Made by a program: the position numbers and the translations under genes. DNA of 64,000 nucleotides from Sphingomonas suaedae (lineage in GTDB: Bacteria > Pseudomonadota > Alphaproteobacteria > Sphingomonadales > Sphingomonadaceae). The stretch covers positions 2,170,001 through 2,234,000 of the forward strand of contig NZ_CP042239.1 of assembly GCF_007833215.1 (NCBI RefSeq). Reading direction: 5' to 3'. The notes under the pieces were generated by a model. The model saw only the letters and a list, made by a program, of their open reading frames with translations, made no database searches and was not told where the DNA came from. Below are positions 1-8,485 of this stretch, piece after piece (the first letter of the stretch is position 1; the number at the start of each line of letters is the position of its first letter).

Positions 1-1
1 C

Positions 2-37
2 CGGCACCCCGAACTGCAGGACGTGCTGCGCCGTTAG
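2..37 (+). CDS. 3' end of an unidentified gene (partial)
   Basis: The first bases read in frame as a short C-terminal tail (RHPELQDVLRR) followed by a TAG stop at 35-37. The codon pattern, with G or C at most third positions, looks coding. The gene begins outside the window and twelve codons are too few to name a family. It ends about 80 bases before the SPFH gene, so the leader of that operon starts immediately after it. Confidence 0.4.
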   Translation, partial: RHPELQDVLRR

Positions 38-61
38 CGACTGCGCCGCATCCGATTCCGC

Positions 62-114
62 TTGCCTCCCGAGAAAATCGATATAAAGATGATATCATAT
101 TTATTGGGAGGCAA
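62..114 (+). promoter_or_regulatory. AT-rich leader with nested inverted repeats that include the SD of the SPFH gene
   Basis: TTGCCTCCC (62-70) is the exact reverse complement of GGGAGGCAA (106-114). The right arm contains the Shine-Dalgarno sequence GGGAGG, 6 bases before the ATG at 117. The 35-base loop is strikingly AT-rich for this genome and holds the perfect palindrome ATGATATCAT (89-98). The loop could be the promoter with a protein operator, for example for the ribbon-helix-helix protein of the operon. If transcription starts upstream of 62, the outer repeat would fold the SD into a stem. The sequence alone does not decide between the two. Confidence 0.5.
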
Positions 115-116
115 AG

Positions 117-1010
117 ATGTCCGACTTCGATTCCCGTGCACTACGCTCCAGCGCCGAGCGCCCCGCCAGCACCGCGAGCGGCTATGCGATGCTGCTCGTC
201 GCGCTGGCCGCATTGATCGGCATTATCGCATCGGCGCCGCAGATCGGCGAAGCGGCATGGGCGCCGTTCGGGCTTGTCGCGAGTGTCGTGCTCCTCGCCT
301 TCGTCGCGCCGGGCTTTTATCTGCTCCAGCCCAATCAGGCGGCGGCGATCCTGTTGTTCGGCGATTACAAGGGCACCGATCGCGTCACCGGGCTGCGCTG
401 GACCTGGCCGTGGATGATCAAGAAGAAAATCTCGGTCCGCATCCACAACATCACCTCGGAGCGGCTGAAAGTGAACGACCTGCGCGGCAATCCGATCGAA
501 ATCGCGTCGAACGTGGTGTGGCGCGTCGCCGATACCGCGCAGGCGCTGTTCGACGTCGATGATTATCGCGAGTTCGTCCATATCCAGATCGAGAGCGCCG
601 TCCGCGCGATCGGATCGCGCTATCCCTATGACGATTTCACCCATGAGGAGATGACGCTGCGCGGCAATGCCGATCATGTCAGCGAGGAGCTGCGCGTCGA
701 ATTGCAGGAGCGCGTGCTCGCCGCCGGCGTGCATATCGACGAGTGTCGCCTGACCCACCTCGCCTATGCACAGGAGATCGCCCAGGCGATGCTGCGGCGG
801 CAACAGGCCGAGGCGGTGGTCGCCGCGCGCAAGACGTTGGTCGAGGGAGCGGTCGGCATGGTCGAGATGGCGCTGGAGCAGCTGAGCGACAAGAATGTCG
901 TGGAGCTGGACGACGAACGCCGCGCGGCGATGGTGTCCAACCTGATGGTCGTGCTCTGCTCCGAGCGCGACACCCAACCGGTGGTGAACGCCGGATCGCT
1001 GTACCAGTAA
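117..1010 (+). CDS. SPFH/Band 7 domain membrane protein
   Basis: A 297-residue stomatin/prohibitin-like protein. Two hydrophobic segments lie near residues 23-41 and 49-68. A Band 7 domain follows from about residue 65 ([20 protein letters not shown]) to about 245, with the usual R-x-H-N-I strand and an alanine/glutamate-rich helix near 220-245 ([18 protein letters not shown]). SPFH proteins oligomerise on the cytoplasmic membrane and scaffold microdomains or proteases; no partner protease is seen here. The ATG has a strong GGGAGG ribosome site. It is the first gene of a tight five-gene plus-strand operon. Family assignment is firm; the cellular role is unknown. Confidence 0.88.
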   Translation: MSDFDSRALRSSAERPASTASGYAMLLVALAALIGIIASAPQIGEAAWAPFGLVASVVLLAFVAPGFYLLQPNQAAAILLFGDYKGTDRVTGLRWTWPWMIKKKISVRIHNITSERLKVNDLRGNPIEIASNVVWRVADTAQALFDVDDYREFVHIQIESAVRAIGSRYPYDDFTHEEMTLRGNADHVSEELRVELQERVLAAGVHIDECRLTHLAYAQEIAQAMLRRQQAEAVVAARKTLVEGAVGMVEMALEQLSDKNVVELDDERRAAMVSNLMVVLCSERDTQPVVNAGSLYQ

Positions 1011-1023
1011 CCGGGAGTCCGTC

Positions 1024-1239
1024 TTGGCTGCACCACCCAAGAAGGCATTTCCGCTACGCGTCGATCCGGCCCTCTACGCCGCGATCGAGCGGAGCGCGGC
1101 GACCGACCTGCGCAGCGTCAACGCTCAGGTCGAATGCCTGCTGCGCGAGGCGTTGGCCCGGCGCGGCGTCAAGCTGACGGAGCCTGTCCGCGCCAAGCGC
1201 GGGCGGCCCGCAAAAGATCCGGCGCCCAAGGAGGATTGA
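1024..1239 (+). CDS. Arc-like ribbon-helix-helix DNA-binding protein
   Basis: 71 residues. [17 protein letters not shown] is a typical RHH beta strand plus helix, and [14 protein letters not shown] is the second helix, as in Arc/MetJ-fold proteins. The C-terminal tail is basic ([11 protein letters not shown]), resembling an AT-hook-like GRP motif. The start is TTG, 13 bases after the SPFH stop, with GGGAG upstream. Arc-like proteins bind palindromic operators as dimers, so it is a natural candidate to autoregulate the operon through the ATGATATCAT palindrome in the leader (inference). There is no toxin-like partner beside it, so it is not an obvious antitoxin. Confidence 0.8.
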   Translation: MAAPPKKAFPLRVDPALYAAIERSAATDLRSVNAQVECLLREALARRGVKLTEPVRAKRGRPAKDPAPKED

Positions 1240-1241
1240 AG

Positions 1242-1457
1242 ATGCGTTCCCCCAGCTGCCCCAAATGTCAGAGCCATATGGTCGAAGGGTTCGTCGCAGA
1301 CGAAGGCTATGGCACCAAACATGTGAGCAAATGGATCGAAGGTGCGCCGGAAAAGAGCTTCTGGACCGGCCTGAAAATCGGCAAGCGCCGCAAGCTGGAG
1401 ATCCGCACCTGGCGCTGCCGCAGCTGCGGCTTTCTTGAAAACTATGCGCCCGCCTGA
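1242..1457 (+). CDS. small zinc-ribbon protein
   Basis: 71 residues with two CxxC knuckles, CPKC (6-9) and CRSC (59-62), flanking a short beta-rich core. This is the layout of a zinc ribbon of the kind found in DUF6487-like proteins. It starts 2 bases after the stop of the Arc-like gene, with AAGGAGGA as ribosome site, so the two are translationally coupled. There is no signal peptide, so it is probably cytoplasmic. Function unknown; it may bind nucleic acid or act as a metal-binding partner of the SPFH protein (inference). Confidence 0.7.
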   Translation: MRSPSCPKCQSHMVEGFVADEGYGTKHVSKWIEGAPEKSFWTGLKIGKRRKLEIRTWRCRSCGFLENYAPA

Positions 1458-1481
1458 TCCCGCAGCCAAGGAGACACAAGG

Positions 1482-1580
1482 ATGTTGACCGCCCTGTTCG
1501 CACCCCGCCGCCATGTGCCCTGGCTGATCGCGGCGTCGGCCCTCGCACTCGGGATCGGCCTGCTGGCCGCGCTGGCATGA
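1482..1580 (+). CDS. 32-residue single-pass membrane protein
   Basis: A very short open reading frame starting at ATG 1482 behind AAGGAG (1469-1474). The product has a basic N-terminus (PRRHVPW) and one hydrophobic helix of about 20 residues rich in Ala and Leu. Its stop overlaps the next start as ATGA, the coupling expected of real operon members. It could be a small regulatory membrane peptide working with the SPFH protein. The evidence is context and composition only. Confidence 0.55.
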   Translation: MLTALFAPRRHVPWLIAASALALGIGLLAALA

Positions 1581-1849
1581 CGCTCAAGGACTATCGCGAC
1601 GCGCTCAAGGTGCGCGAAGGCTATTGGTTCGCCCCCAAGCTGTTCGGCTGGGGCGCGACGCCGGTGACGTGGCAGGGATGGCTGGCGACGCTGGTCTTCG
1701 CCATCGCCCTTGCTCTGGTGCTCACCTGGGCGCCGACCCAGTTCGTGCGGTTCGGCGTCGCACTGCCGATGCTCGCGGTCTTCATCTGGTTCGTCTGGAC
1801 GAAGACCGATGGCGGCTTTCGCTGGCGCTGGGGTCCGGACCGCGATTGA
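1577..1849 (+). CDS. small two-helix membrane protein
   Basis: 90 residues with two predicted membrane helices near 33-51 and 58-74, joined by a short loop, and an aromatic/charged C-terminus (FRWRWGPDRD). The start overlaps the stop of the 32-residue gene by 4 bases (ATGA). It is the last gene of the SPFH operon and converges on the nuclease gene, with only 6 bases between the two stops. I do not recognise a family. An inner-membrane location is likely. Confidence 0.65.
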   Translation: MTLKDYRDALKVREGYWFAPKLFGWGATPVTWQGWLATLVFAIALALVLTWAPTQFVRFGVALPMLAVFIWFVWTKTDGGFRWRWGPDRD

Positions 1850-1855
1850 TCAGCA

Positions 1856-2728
1856 TCAGCGCCTGGGCTGCTCCGGCGGCGGCGGACCGAACGCCTCGTC
1901 GAGCAAGCGCGCCAGCCGCAGCCCGCCGCGCTTGATCTGCGCGCGCATCATCGGGACCAGCTTCTCGATATCGGCATCGTCGAGCTTGCCCCGCGCGGGG
2001 AGGTCCGCACGGCACGGATCGCCGTCGAACGCCGCTTCATAGGCCATGTGCGCCGCCTGCCAGTTCTCGCGGCTCCAGTCCTCGACCGTCCCCGCGCTTT
2101 CCCGCGCCCGCTCCTCCTCGGGATAGACGATGGTCAGCGCCGGCGGGGTGGAGATGGCGCGCTCGGCCAGCCAGCCGTCCGTGATGCTGTGCAGGTTCAG
2201 TCGCTCCGGGCCGTAGATGCCATAATCGGTCCGCGCGCGGTTGCCGCCCAGATCGCCCTTGTCGCCGGCGTGCAGCGGCTGGTGCAGATCGCCCACGAAA
2301 TGGGTGAGGAAAGCGAGCGCCATCACCTTTTCGCGCACCGGCACGTCCTTGTCCTGCAACAGCTTCACGCCGCGCTCGATCTGCGCCGACACGCAATTGC
2401 CGTCGGGGCAATTGCCCTTGAGCGTGAAGGGCTTGCAGATGTTCACATTCTGATAGTGCCAGTTATAGGCATAGCTGAACCGCGCGCCGAGCGGCTTGAT
2501 GCAGTCCGCCCAGATGCTCGCCTGTTCCAGCGTCTTCGCCGGACAGGTCGGCGTCTCAAGCAGCCCCTGCCGCGCGAGCAGCCGGTCGATCGCGCGCCGC
2601 GTCTCGGGCTTCACATTCTTGTACGCGATGGTCGCCACGGTCTCGTGGCCCCATTCCCAGTACGCGAGGGCGGGCGTGGCGATCAGGCTGGCGGCGAGCG
2701 CCAGTGCGGCGAGGAGGGAGCGAATCAT
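1856..2728 (-). CDS. S1/P1-type zinc-dependent nuclease, secreted
   Basis: 290 residues with a signal peptide ending about ALA-YW. S1/P1 nucleases carry a trinuclear zinc site and cleave single-stranded DNA/RNA at phosphodiester bonds. The ligand pattern is visible: an N-terminal Trp close to WGHE, Asp in IWADC, His in NWHYQN, HFVGDLHQPLH with its His/Asp/His set, and LHSITD. The start at 2728 was chosen because a good signal peptide follows; upstream in-frame codons overlap the asparaginase gene and lack one. It is the last gene of a minus-strand operon, 10 bases after the isoaspartyl peptidase. A role in nucleic-acid scavenging in the periplasm or medium is likely. Confidence 0.9.
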   Translation of the reverse strand: MIRSLLAALALAASLIATPALAYWEWGHETVATIAYKNVKPETRRAIDRLLARQGLLETPTCPAKTLEQASIWADCIKPLGARFSYAYNWHYQNVNICKPFTLKGNCPDGNCVSAQIERGVKLLQDKDVPVREKVMALAFLTHFVGDLHQPLHAGDKGDLGGNRARTDYGIYGPERLNLHSITDGWLAERAISTPPALTIVYPEEERARESAGTVEDWSRENWQAAHMAYEAAFDGDPCRADLPARGKLDDADIEKLVPMMRAQIKRGGLRLARLLDEAFGPPPPEQPRR

Positions 2729-2738
2729 GCGGCCGCTC

Positions 2739-3809
2739 TTAATCCTCGTCGCCATAGATCGCGACGACCTTCTTGCCGTCGGACGACACCGCACCGCGAT
2801 ACATGCCCGCGCTGTTGAAGCTCCAGCCCGCCGCACCGCCGCGCGCGATGAAGATCACCCCGCCGCTGCCGCCCAGATCCTCGACATCGGAAAGGACGTC
2901 GTCGGCAATGCCGGTCGCCTGTTCCGGGCTGAGCAGAATCCGGAGGGTGCAGCTGGAGACGGTGTCCGGCTCCTTCGTTTCCTCGGGGCACGCCACACCG
3001 TTGCTCGGGGTCGCCACGCGCATCCGGGTGCAGATCTCGTGCGCGACGCCGACGCGGATGAAATACTCCCCGTCGCCGGTCGCCGAGACCGCGCAGGCGC
3101 GATCGTCGGCATAGGTGCCCGCGCCGACGATGGGCGCATCGCCCACCCGGCCCCAGCGCTTGCCGGTCATGCCGCCGGTCGAGGTCGCCGCCGCCATCCG
3201 CCCCTTGCTGTCGAGCGCCACCGCGCCGACCGTGCCGAAGCGCATGGCGTCGGGCAGCGCGCCGGTGCGCCGTGCCTTGAAGCGCTCGAGTTGCTGGCGG
3301 CGCTCCTCGGTCGCGAACCAGCTCGGGTCGACCTGCTCCAGCCCCTTCTCGACGCTGAACCGGTCGGCGCCCGACCCTGCGAGCAGGACATGCGGGCTAT
3401 CCTCCATCACCATCCGCGCCAGGCTGATGGGATGCCGCGTGCGCGTGACCCCGGCGACCGCGCCCGCCTTGCGCTCCGTTCCCTCCATGATCGAGGCGTC
3501 GAGCTCGTTCGTCCCCTCCCAGGTGAACACCGCGCCACGTCCGGCGTTGAAATTGGGGTCATCCTCCAGCAGCCGCACCGCCGCCTCGACCGCGTCGAGC
3601 GCGCTGCCGCCGCTGGCCAGCACCTTCGACCCCGCCTCAAGCGCCGCGTCGAGGCCTTTGCGCGCCGCCGCCTCGCGCTCGGATGTCATCTTCGATCGCT
3701 CGATCACCCCGGCGCCGCCATGGATCACCAGCGTCCATTTCGGCTTGTCCTGCGCCAGCGCAGGCAGCGCCAGCGTGACGGAGACGATCAGGGCGATCAG
3801 GCGAGTCAT
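2739..3809 (-). CDS. isoaspartyl peptidase / L-asparaginase, exported Ntn hydrolase
   Basis: 356 residues. An N-terminal signal peptide (1-19, ending ALA) is followed by the plant-type asparaginase fold. HGGAG lies near the start of the mature part. The autocleavage site is G-TVGAVALD, where the Thr becomes the nucleophile of the beta subunit, followed by STGGMTGKRWGRVGD. The family removes beta-aspartyl dipeptides and asparagine. The export signal suggests the periplasm. The start codon overlaps the stop of the upstream acyltransferase by 4 bases, so the genes are co-transcribed. Confidence 0.9.
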   Translation of the reverse strand: MTRLIALIVSVTLALPALAQDKPKWTLVIHGGAGVIERSKMTSEREAAARKGLDAALEAGSKVLASGGSALDAVEAAVRLLEDDPNFNAGRGAVFTWEGTNELDASIMEGTERKAGAVAGVTRTRHPISLARMVMEDSPHVLLAGSGADRFSVEKGLEQVDPSWFATEERRQQLERFKARRTGALPDAMRFGTVGAVALDSKGRMAAATSTGGMTGKRWGRVGDAPIVGAGTYADDRACAVSATGDGEYFIRVGVAHEICTRMRVATPSNGVACPEETKEPDTVSSCTLRILLSPEQATGIADDVLSDVEDLGGSGGVIFIARGGAAGWSFNSAGMYRGAVSSDGKKVVAIYGDED

Positions 3810-4972
3810 GCGGCCTCCGGGCTTGTAACGGGCGGTACGGGGTCGGGGCGGTCGCGCCGGGCATAGCGCAGCCCGATCAACGGGCGCAGCCACGGCACCT
3901 CGCGACCATAGCGATAGAAGAGCCAGCATCCCAATGCGGTCACCGGCACCAGGATCGCGAATTCCGCCGCTGCAGGCAGGCTCAGCTTCAACAGCCAGTA
4001 CATCGCCACGACGATGATCGTCTGATGGATCAGATAGAAGGGGAACACCGCCTCGGTCAGCATCTGCCGCCAGCGATGGTCGCGGTTGAGATAGACCTCG
4101 GCGATGCCGATCAGCGCCGCGATCATCATCCATGCCTGAATGTAACGCGCCGCCAGCATGATACGGCTGGGCAGCCAGGGAATCCTGCCGGTATAGGCGA
4201 TGTCGATCGCGGCGGTGGTGGCATAGCCGGCCAGCCCGATCGCCAGCGCCGGTTTCCACAGCCGCGCGATCCAGCGCATCACCGGCTCCGACCCCGCCAG
4301 CGCAAAGCCGAACAGGAAGGCGGGGAAATAAGCCAGATGCGCGACGCCGTCGTTGAAGACATCGTGACTGTCGCTCCACCGCTGAAACACCACGACCTGC
4401 GTCATCAGCAGATAGGCGGCGGGCAGCCACAGCACGCGCGTTCCCGCAAACGCGCGGTCGAACGTCCGCTGCGCCCAGGCGCCGCCCGGCAGGCTCGCGA
4501 CCAGTGCCAGCCCCAGCGTGTAGAGCCACAGATAGCCGACGAACCACAAATGGTTCCAGGTCGGCAGAACGATCGGCCCGAACTGACCGAAATACCAGTA
4601 ATGCCGGGTCCAGAAGGTCCAGTAATCGAACCGGTAGGGCCATTGGGTAGTCAGCTCGACCCACGCTTGCGGCGGCACGATCACCGCCACCCCGAACAGC
4701 AGCGGCACGATCAGCCGCCAGCTGCGATTCGCCATGAACCCGCCAGCGCCGCTCGATTTTCGCCACAGCGCCCGGCTGGCATAGCCCGACACCACGAAAA
4801 GGAGGGTCAACCGCCACGGGTTGGTGAACAGCATCGGTACCGTCACCCAGTCGGCGGGCGCGGCGGTCTTCACATGATAGCCCCATGGCACGAAGACCAT
4901 GCCGATATGGTAGAGGATCAGCAGCGCGAACGCCCCGATCCGCAGCCAGTCCATGCCGTAATGCCGTTTCAC
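3806..4972 (-). CDS. acyltransferase family 3 membrane protein (copy 2)
   Basis: 388 residues, about ten membrane helices. HYGMDWLRIGAFALLILYHIGMVFVPW near the N-terminus carries the conserved DWLR...YH signature of the acyltransferase 3 / OpgC-like superfamily, which moves acyl groups onto extracytoplasmic glycans or lipids. The start is a GTG preceded by a weak G-rich site. It is closely related to the gene just upstream and probably arose by tandem duplication. Its stop overlaps the asparaginase start. Substrate unknown. Confidence 0.85.
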   Translation of the reverse strand: MKRHYGMDWLRIGAFALLILYHIGMVFVPWGYHVKTAAPADWVTVPMLFTNPWRLTLLFVVSGYASRALWRKSSGAGGFMANRSWRLIVPLLFGVAVIVPPQAWVELTTQWPYRFDYWTFWTRHYWYFGQFGPIVLPTWNHLWFVGYLWLYTLGLALVASLPGGAWAQRTFDRAFAGTRVLWLPAAYLLMTQVVVFQRWSDSHDVFNDGVAHLAYFPAFLFGFALAGSEPVMRWIARLWKPALAIGLAGYATTAAIDIAYTGRIPWLPSRIMLAARYIQAWMMIAALIGIAEVYLNRDHRWRQMLTEAVFPFYLIHQTIIVVAMYWLLKLSLPAAAEFAILVPVTALGCWLFYRYGREVPWLRPLIGLRYARRDRPDPVPPVTSPEAA

Positions 4973-5003
4973 CCCCGCGCCATAGCCGCAGGCCAGACGC
5001 TTG

Positions 5004-6212
5004 TCAGGCCGCTTGTGGTGAAATCGCGGGCGCGGGCGGGCGGGCGCGTGGCCCGAGTCCGATCAGCGGGCGCAGCCAGCCGATCTCGCGCCCGATCAGA
5101 TAGGTGGCAAGGCACGCGATCCCGGTCGTCGCGACCAGCAGAAGGAACTGGACGCCCGCCGGCAGGCCGAGGGGCAAGCTGTACCAGGCAGTGAGCACGA
5201 TCACGGGTTGATGGACGAGGTAGAAGGGAAACACCGCCTCCGCCGCACTCTTGCGCCAGCGACGATCGCGGTTCCAATAGCGATCGGCCAGCTGGATCAG
5301 CGCGAGCGTGACCGTCCAGCCCATCGTCACCTGTGCCACCCGCGCCAGCGCCATCACCGCGTGCGGCGGAATCGTCTCTCCGGGATAGCTGGTTTCGATC
5401 CAGACGATGACGGCGCCGGTCAGCGCGGAGACGGCCAGCGCGGCATTCGAAATACGGCGCAGCACAGGCCACAGCGTCGGCGATCCGGCAAGCACGAACC
5501 CGAACAGGAAGATGGGGAAATAGAGCGCATGACCCGCCCAGTCCCGCAGCAGGCCCTGCTCGTCCGCAACCAGGAACTGAAGGCCAAGCCGCGCCACGGC
5601 CAATCCCACCGCCGGCACCCACAGCAGCCGCCAGCCCTGAGCCAGCCAGGCGGCGATCCCGCTCGCCACCGCATCGAACCAGCGCCGCCAGCGCCAGAGG
5701 ATCAGCGCCAGCACGGCGGTATAGGCCCAGAGATAAACGACGAACCACAGATGTTCCCAGCTTGGGAACTCGCGCCCCCAGAACGGCCCCCAACGCCAGT
5801 AATCGGTGGCCCAGAAGACGAGATAGCCATGCGGATAGCCCGCCTCGCGCACCCGCACCCACATCTCGACCGGGATCAGCACCGCCATGCCGAAGGCGAG
5901 CGGAATCAGCAGCCTGAGGTTGCGCGCGTGCAGAAAGGCTGAGGCGCTGCCCGATTTCTCGAACAGGTGCCGCGAGGCGAATCCCGATACCGCGAACAAC
6001 AGCGGCAGCCGCCACGGCGTCAGCAGCGCCATCGGCGCGATCAGCGCGGAAATCTGGTAATCGGTGTGGATCACCCATCCCCACGGCGCGAACACCATGC
6101 CGATATGATAGAGGATCAGCAGCGCGAACGCGGCAATGCGCAGCCAGTCGAGGCCATAATGGCGCCCGCCACGTGCGGCATCGTCCGAAAGGTCCCGGTT
6201 CGCTTCACTCAC
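5004..6212 (-). CDS. acyltransferase family 3 membrane protein (copy 1)
   Basis: 402 residues with the same architecture as its downstream neighbour: HYGLDWLRIAAFALLILYHI at about residues 18-37, WEHLWFVVYLWAY near 125, and a shared C-terminal block (AEAVFPFYLVHQ, GREIGWLRPLIGLG). It is first in the minus-strand operon with the second acyltransferase, asparaginase and nuclease. The GTG start faces the DUF3089 gene across a 51-base divergent promoter region. It probably acylates a cell-surface glycan or lipid (family-level inference). Confidence 0.85.
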   Translation of the reverse strand: MSEANRDLSDDAARGGRHYGLDWLRIAAFALLILYHIGMVFAPWGWVIHTDYQISALIAPMALLTPWRLPLLFAVSGFASRHLFEKSGSASAFLHARNLRLLIPLAFGMAVLIPVEMWVRVREAGYPHGYLVFWATDYWRWGPFWGREFPSWEHLWFVVYLWAYTAVLALILWRWRRWFDAVASGIAAWLAQGWRLLWVPAVGLAVARLGLQFLVADEQGLLRDWAGHALYFPIFLFGFVLAGSPTLWPVLRRISNAALAVSALTGAVIVWIETSYPGETIPPHAVMALARVAQVTMGWTVTLALIQLADRYWNRDRRWRKSAAEAVFPFYLVHQPVIVLTAWYSLPLGLPAGVQFLLLVATTGIACLATYLIGREIGWLRPLIGLGPRARPPAPAISPQAA

Positions 6213-6239
6213 GCGCCGCGCTATACGCGGCGGCGCCTC

Positions 6240-6249
6240 ACCAATTGGT
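6240..6249. promoter_or_regulatory. palindrome in a 51-base divergent promoter gap
   Basis: ACCAATTGGT is a perfect 10-base palindrome. It sits 28 bases from the acyltransferase start and 15 bases from the DUF3089 start. In such a short divergent gap a bound repressor would cover both promoters. No regulator is adjacent, so this is only a candidate. Confidence 0.25.
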
Positions 6250-6263
6250 TAGCGGGAGCGGGA

Positions 6264-7322
6264 ATGCGGCGGAACGGCACCTCTTTATACATCGCCGCGA
6301 TCGCGTGCGCGCTGGCGGGCTGTGCCACTACGGCTCGACCGGACAGCGCGCAGGCGCAGCCCCCGCGCTTCGACCCCGCGACTGCGCCGCCAGCCCCCGA
6401 CTATGCGGGACCCACCAACTGGGCGTCGCTCCCGTCGATCCGCGACGATGGCGATACGGTGCCGAAGGGCGTGGCGGAGCCGCCCCAGCTGCGCGCACCC
6501 GCCGATGTCTTCTTCATCCATTCCGCCGTGCCGCTGCGCCGTGCGGTGTGGAATGCGGGCACAAGCGACGTGTGGTTCAACGGAGATGTGGGCCAGACCA
6601 CGATCCGCAATCAGGCCAGCGCCTTCAACGGATGCTGCGCGATCTATGCGCCGCGCTATCGCCAGATGAATCCGGCATGGTCGTCGGACGGGAGCGAAGC
6701 GGCGCTCGCGCTCGCCTATGGCGATATCCTCCGCGCCTTTCGCGAGTTTCGTCGCCGCGTCGGCGATCGTCCCTTCATCCTTGCGGGGCATGGATTGGGA
6801 TCACGGCTTGGCCGGATGCTGATCGAGCGCGAGGTCGACGGCCGGCCGATCGCCGCGCATATGGTCGCCGCCTATCTGGTCGGCGAACATATCCCGCTCG
6901 ACTGGTTCGGCGCCCGGCGCGACATCCGCCACTGTACGACCGCCACCGACACCGGCTGCGTCGTCACCTGGTCGATCTGGGCCGAGGGGAGCAAGGCGGC
7001 GCCGAGCCGTCCCGCCGCCGCCTGCAACAACCCGATCAGCTGGACGACCGGGCCGACGCCCGCCCCGCGCACCGCCCATCGCGGCGCCTGGATGCGGGGC
7101 GGCTATGAATTTCCAGAGCCGCTGCGCGCGCCCGATGCCGAACTGATCGAGGCGCGCTGCGGACAGGGTGGGCGTGTCTATAGTTCGTCCCCGGGCGAGC
7201 GCTATGCCAGCTTCATCGCCCCGGACGGCAGCTATCGCGCGCTCGACGTTCAGCTCGTCTATATGGACCTGCGCCACAATGCCGTCGACCGCGTCGCCGC
7301 CTTCCTCGCGGGGCAGCGATAG
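6264..7322 (+). CDS. DUF3089 lipoprotein, alpha/beta-hydrolase fold lacking the usual nucleophile
   Basis: 352 residues. The signal peptide ends in a lipobox (LAGC), so it is probably an outer-membrane or periplasmic lipoprotein. DUF3089 proteins have an alpha/beta-hydrolase-like fold, recognisable here in [31 protein letters not shown] and [17 protein letters not shown]. In the family the elbow normally reads GHSxGS; here it reads GHGLGS, with Gly in place of the nucleophile Ser. The start at 6264 was chosen for the lipoprotein signal; the longer open frame overlaps the divergent acyltransferase. It may be a pseudoenzyme or use another residue. Confidence 0.85.
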   Translation: MRRNGTSLYIAAIACALAGCATTARPDSAQAQPPRFDPATAPPAPDYAGPTNWASLPSIRDDGDTVPKGVAEPPQLRAPADVFFIHSAVPLRRAVWNAGTSDVWFNGDVGQTTIRNQASAFNGCCAIYAPRYRQMNPAWSSDGSEAALALAYGDILRAFREFRRRVGDRPFILAGHGLGSRLGRMLIEREVDGRPIAAHMVAAYLVGEHIPLDWFGARRDIRHCTTATDTGCVVTWSIWAEGSKAAPSRPAAACNNPISWTTGPTPAPRTAHRGAWMRGGYEFPEPLRAPDAELIEARCGQGGRVYSSSPGERYASFIAPDGSYRALDVQLVYMDLRHNAVDRVAAFLAGQR

Positions 7323-7354
7323 GGTATAGGCGCGCCGAACCCAGAGGAAATCCA

Positions 7355-8479
7355 ATGTCCGTGCGTCCCTGGCGCGATATCACGCGCCGCCAAAGCCGTC
7401 AGATCATGGTCGGCAACGTCCCCGTCGGCGGCGATGCGCCGGTCACCGTGCAGACGATGACCAACACCCCGACCTCTGACCCCGTCGCCACGATCGACCA
7501 GATTCGTCGCTGCGAGGATGCCGGAGTCGATATCATCCGCGTCTCGTGCCCCGATGTTGAAAGCACCGCGGCGCTCAAGCAGATCGTCCGCGCCGCGCGC
7601 GTGCCGATCGTCGCCGACATCCATTTCCACTACAAGCGCGCGCTGGAAGCCGCCGATGCCGGCGCGGCGTGCCTGCGCATCAACCCCGGCAACATCGGCT
7701 CGGCAGAGCGGGTGAACGAGGTCGTCAACGCCGCCAAGGTCAATGGCTGTGCGATCCGCATCGGCGTCAATGCCGGGTCGCTCGAGAAAGACCTGCTCGA
7801 AAAATATGGCGAGCCTTGCCCCGAGGCTTTGGTCGAAAGCGCGCTCGACCATATCAAGCTGTTGCAGGATCGCGATTTTCACGAGTTCAAGGTCGCGGTG
7901 AAGGCGAGCGACCTGTTCCTCGCCACCGCCGCCTATCAGCAGCTCGCCGAAGTCGTCGATTGCCCGCTGCATCTCGGCATCACCGAGGCGGGCGGGTTCG
8001 TCGGCGGGACGGTGAAGAGCGCGATCGGCATCGGGTCTTTGCTATGGTTCGGCATCGGCGACACGATCCGCGTCTCGCTCTCCGCCGAGCCGGAAGAGGA
8101 AGTCCGCGTCGGCTTCGAAATCCTCAAGGCACTCGGCATCCGCAATCGCGGCGTCCGAGTCGTCAGCTGCCCCAGCTGCGCGCGCCAGGGCTTCGACGTG
8201 ATCCGCACTGTTCAGGCGCTCGAGGAACGCCTCCAGCATATCCGCACTCCGCTGTCGCTCAGCGTGCTCGGCTGCGTCGTCAACGGCCCGGGCGAAGCGC
8301 GCGAAACCGATATCGGCCTGACCGGCGGCGGCAACGGCAAGCACATGGTCTATCTGTCGGGCGTGACCGATCACACGATCGAGGATGCCGACATGCTCGA
8401 CCATCTTGTCAAGCTGGTCGAAGCCAAGGCAGCGGAGATCGAGGCCGCCAACGAGGCGGCGGCGGTCGCGGCGGCGTGA
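7355..8479 (+). CDS. ispG: (E)-4-hydroxy-3-methylbut-2-enyl-diphosphate synthase, flavodoxin type
   Basis: 374 residues, the usual bacterial length. IspG reduces MEcPP to HMBPP in the MEP isoprenoid pathway using a [4Fe-4S] cluster. The N-terminal TIM barrel is clear ([27 protein letters not shown]). The C-terminal cluster ligands appear as [11 protein letters not shown] and [11 protein letters not shown]. The ATG at 7355 follows AGAGGAAA. It converges with the TonB-C gene, 6 bases apart. The C-terminal tail is alanine-rich and probably disordered. Confidence 0.97.
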   Translation: MSVRPWRDITRRQSRQIMVGNVPVGGDAPVTVQTMTNTPTSDPVATIDQIRRCEDAGVDIIRVSCPDVESTAALKQIVRAARVPIVADIHFHYKRALEAADAGAACLRINPGNIGSAERVNEVVNAAKVNGCAIRIGVNAGSLEKDLLEKYGEPCPEALVESALDHIKLLQDRDFHEFKVAVKASDLFLATAAYQQLAEVVDCPLHLGITEAGGFVGGTVKSAIGIGSLLWFGIGDTIRVSLSAEPEEEVRVGFEILKALGIRNRGVRVVSCPSCARQGFDVIRTVQALEERLQHIRTPLSLSVLGCVVNGPGEARETDIGLTGGGNGKHMVYLSGVTDHTIEDADMLDHLVKLVEAKAAEIEAANEAAAVAAA

Positions 8480-8485
8480 TCGCGG

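Noticed and set aside
1024..1239. Antitoxin of a toxin-antitoxin pair
   Set aside because: RHH proteins can be antitoxins, but the following gene is a zinc ribbon and neither neighbour resembles a toxin; an operon regulator is the simpler reading.
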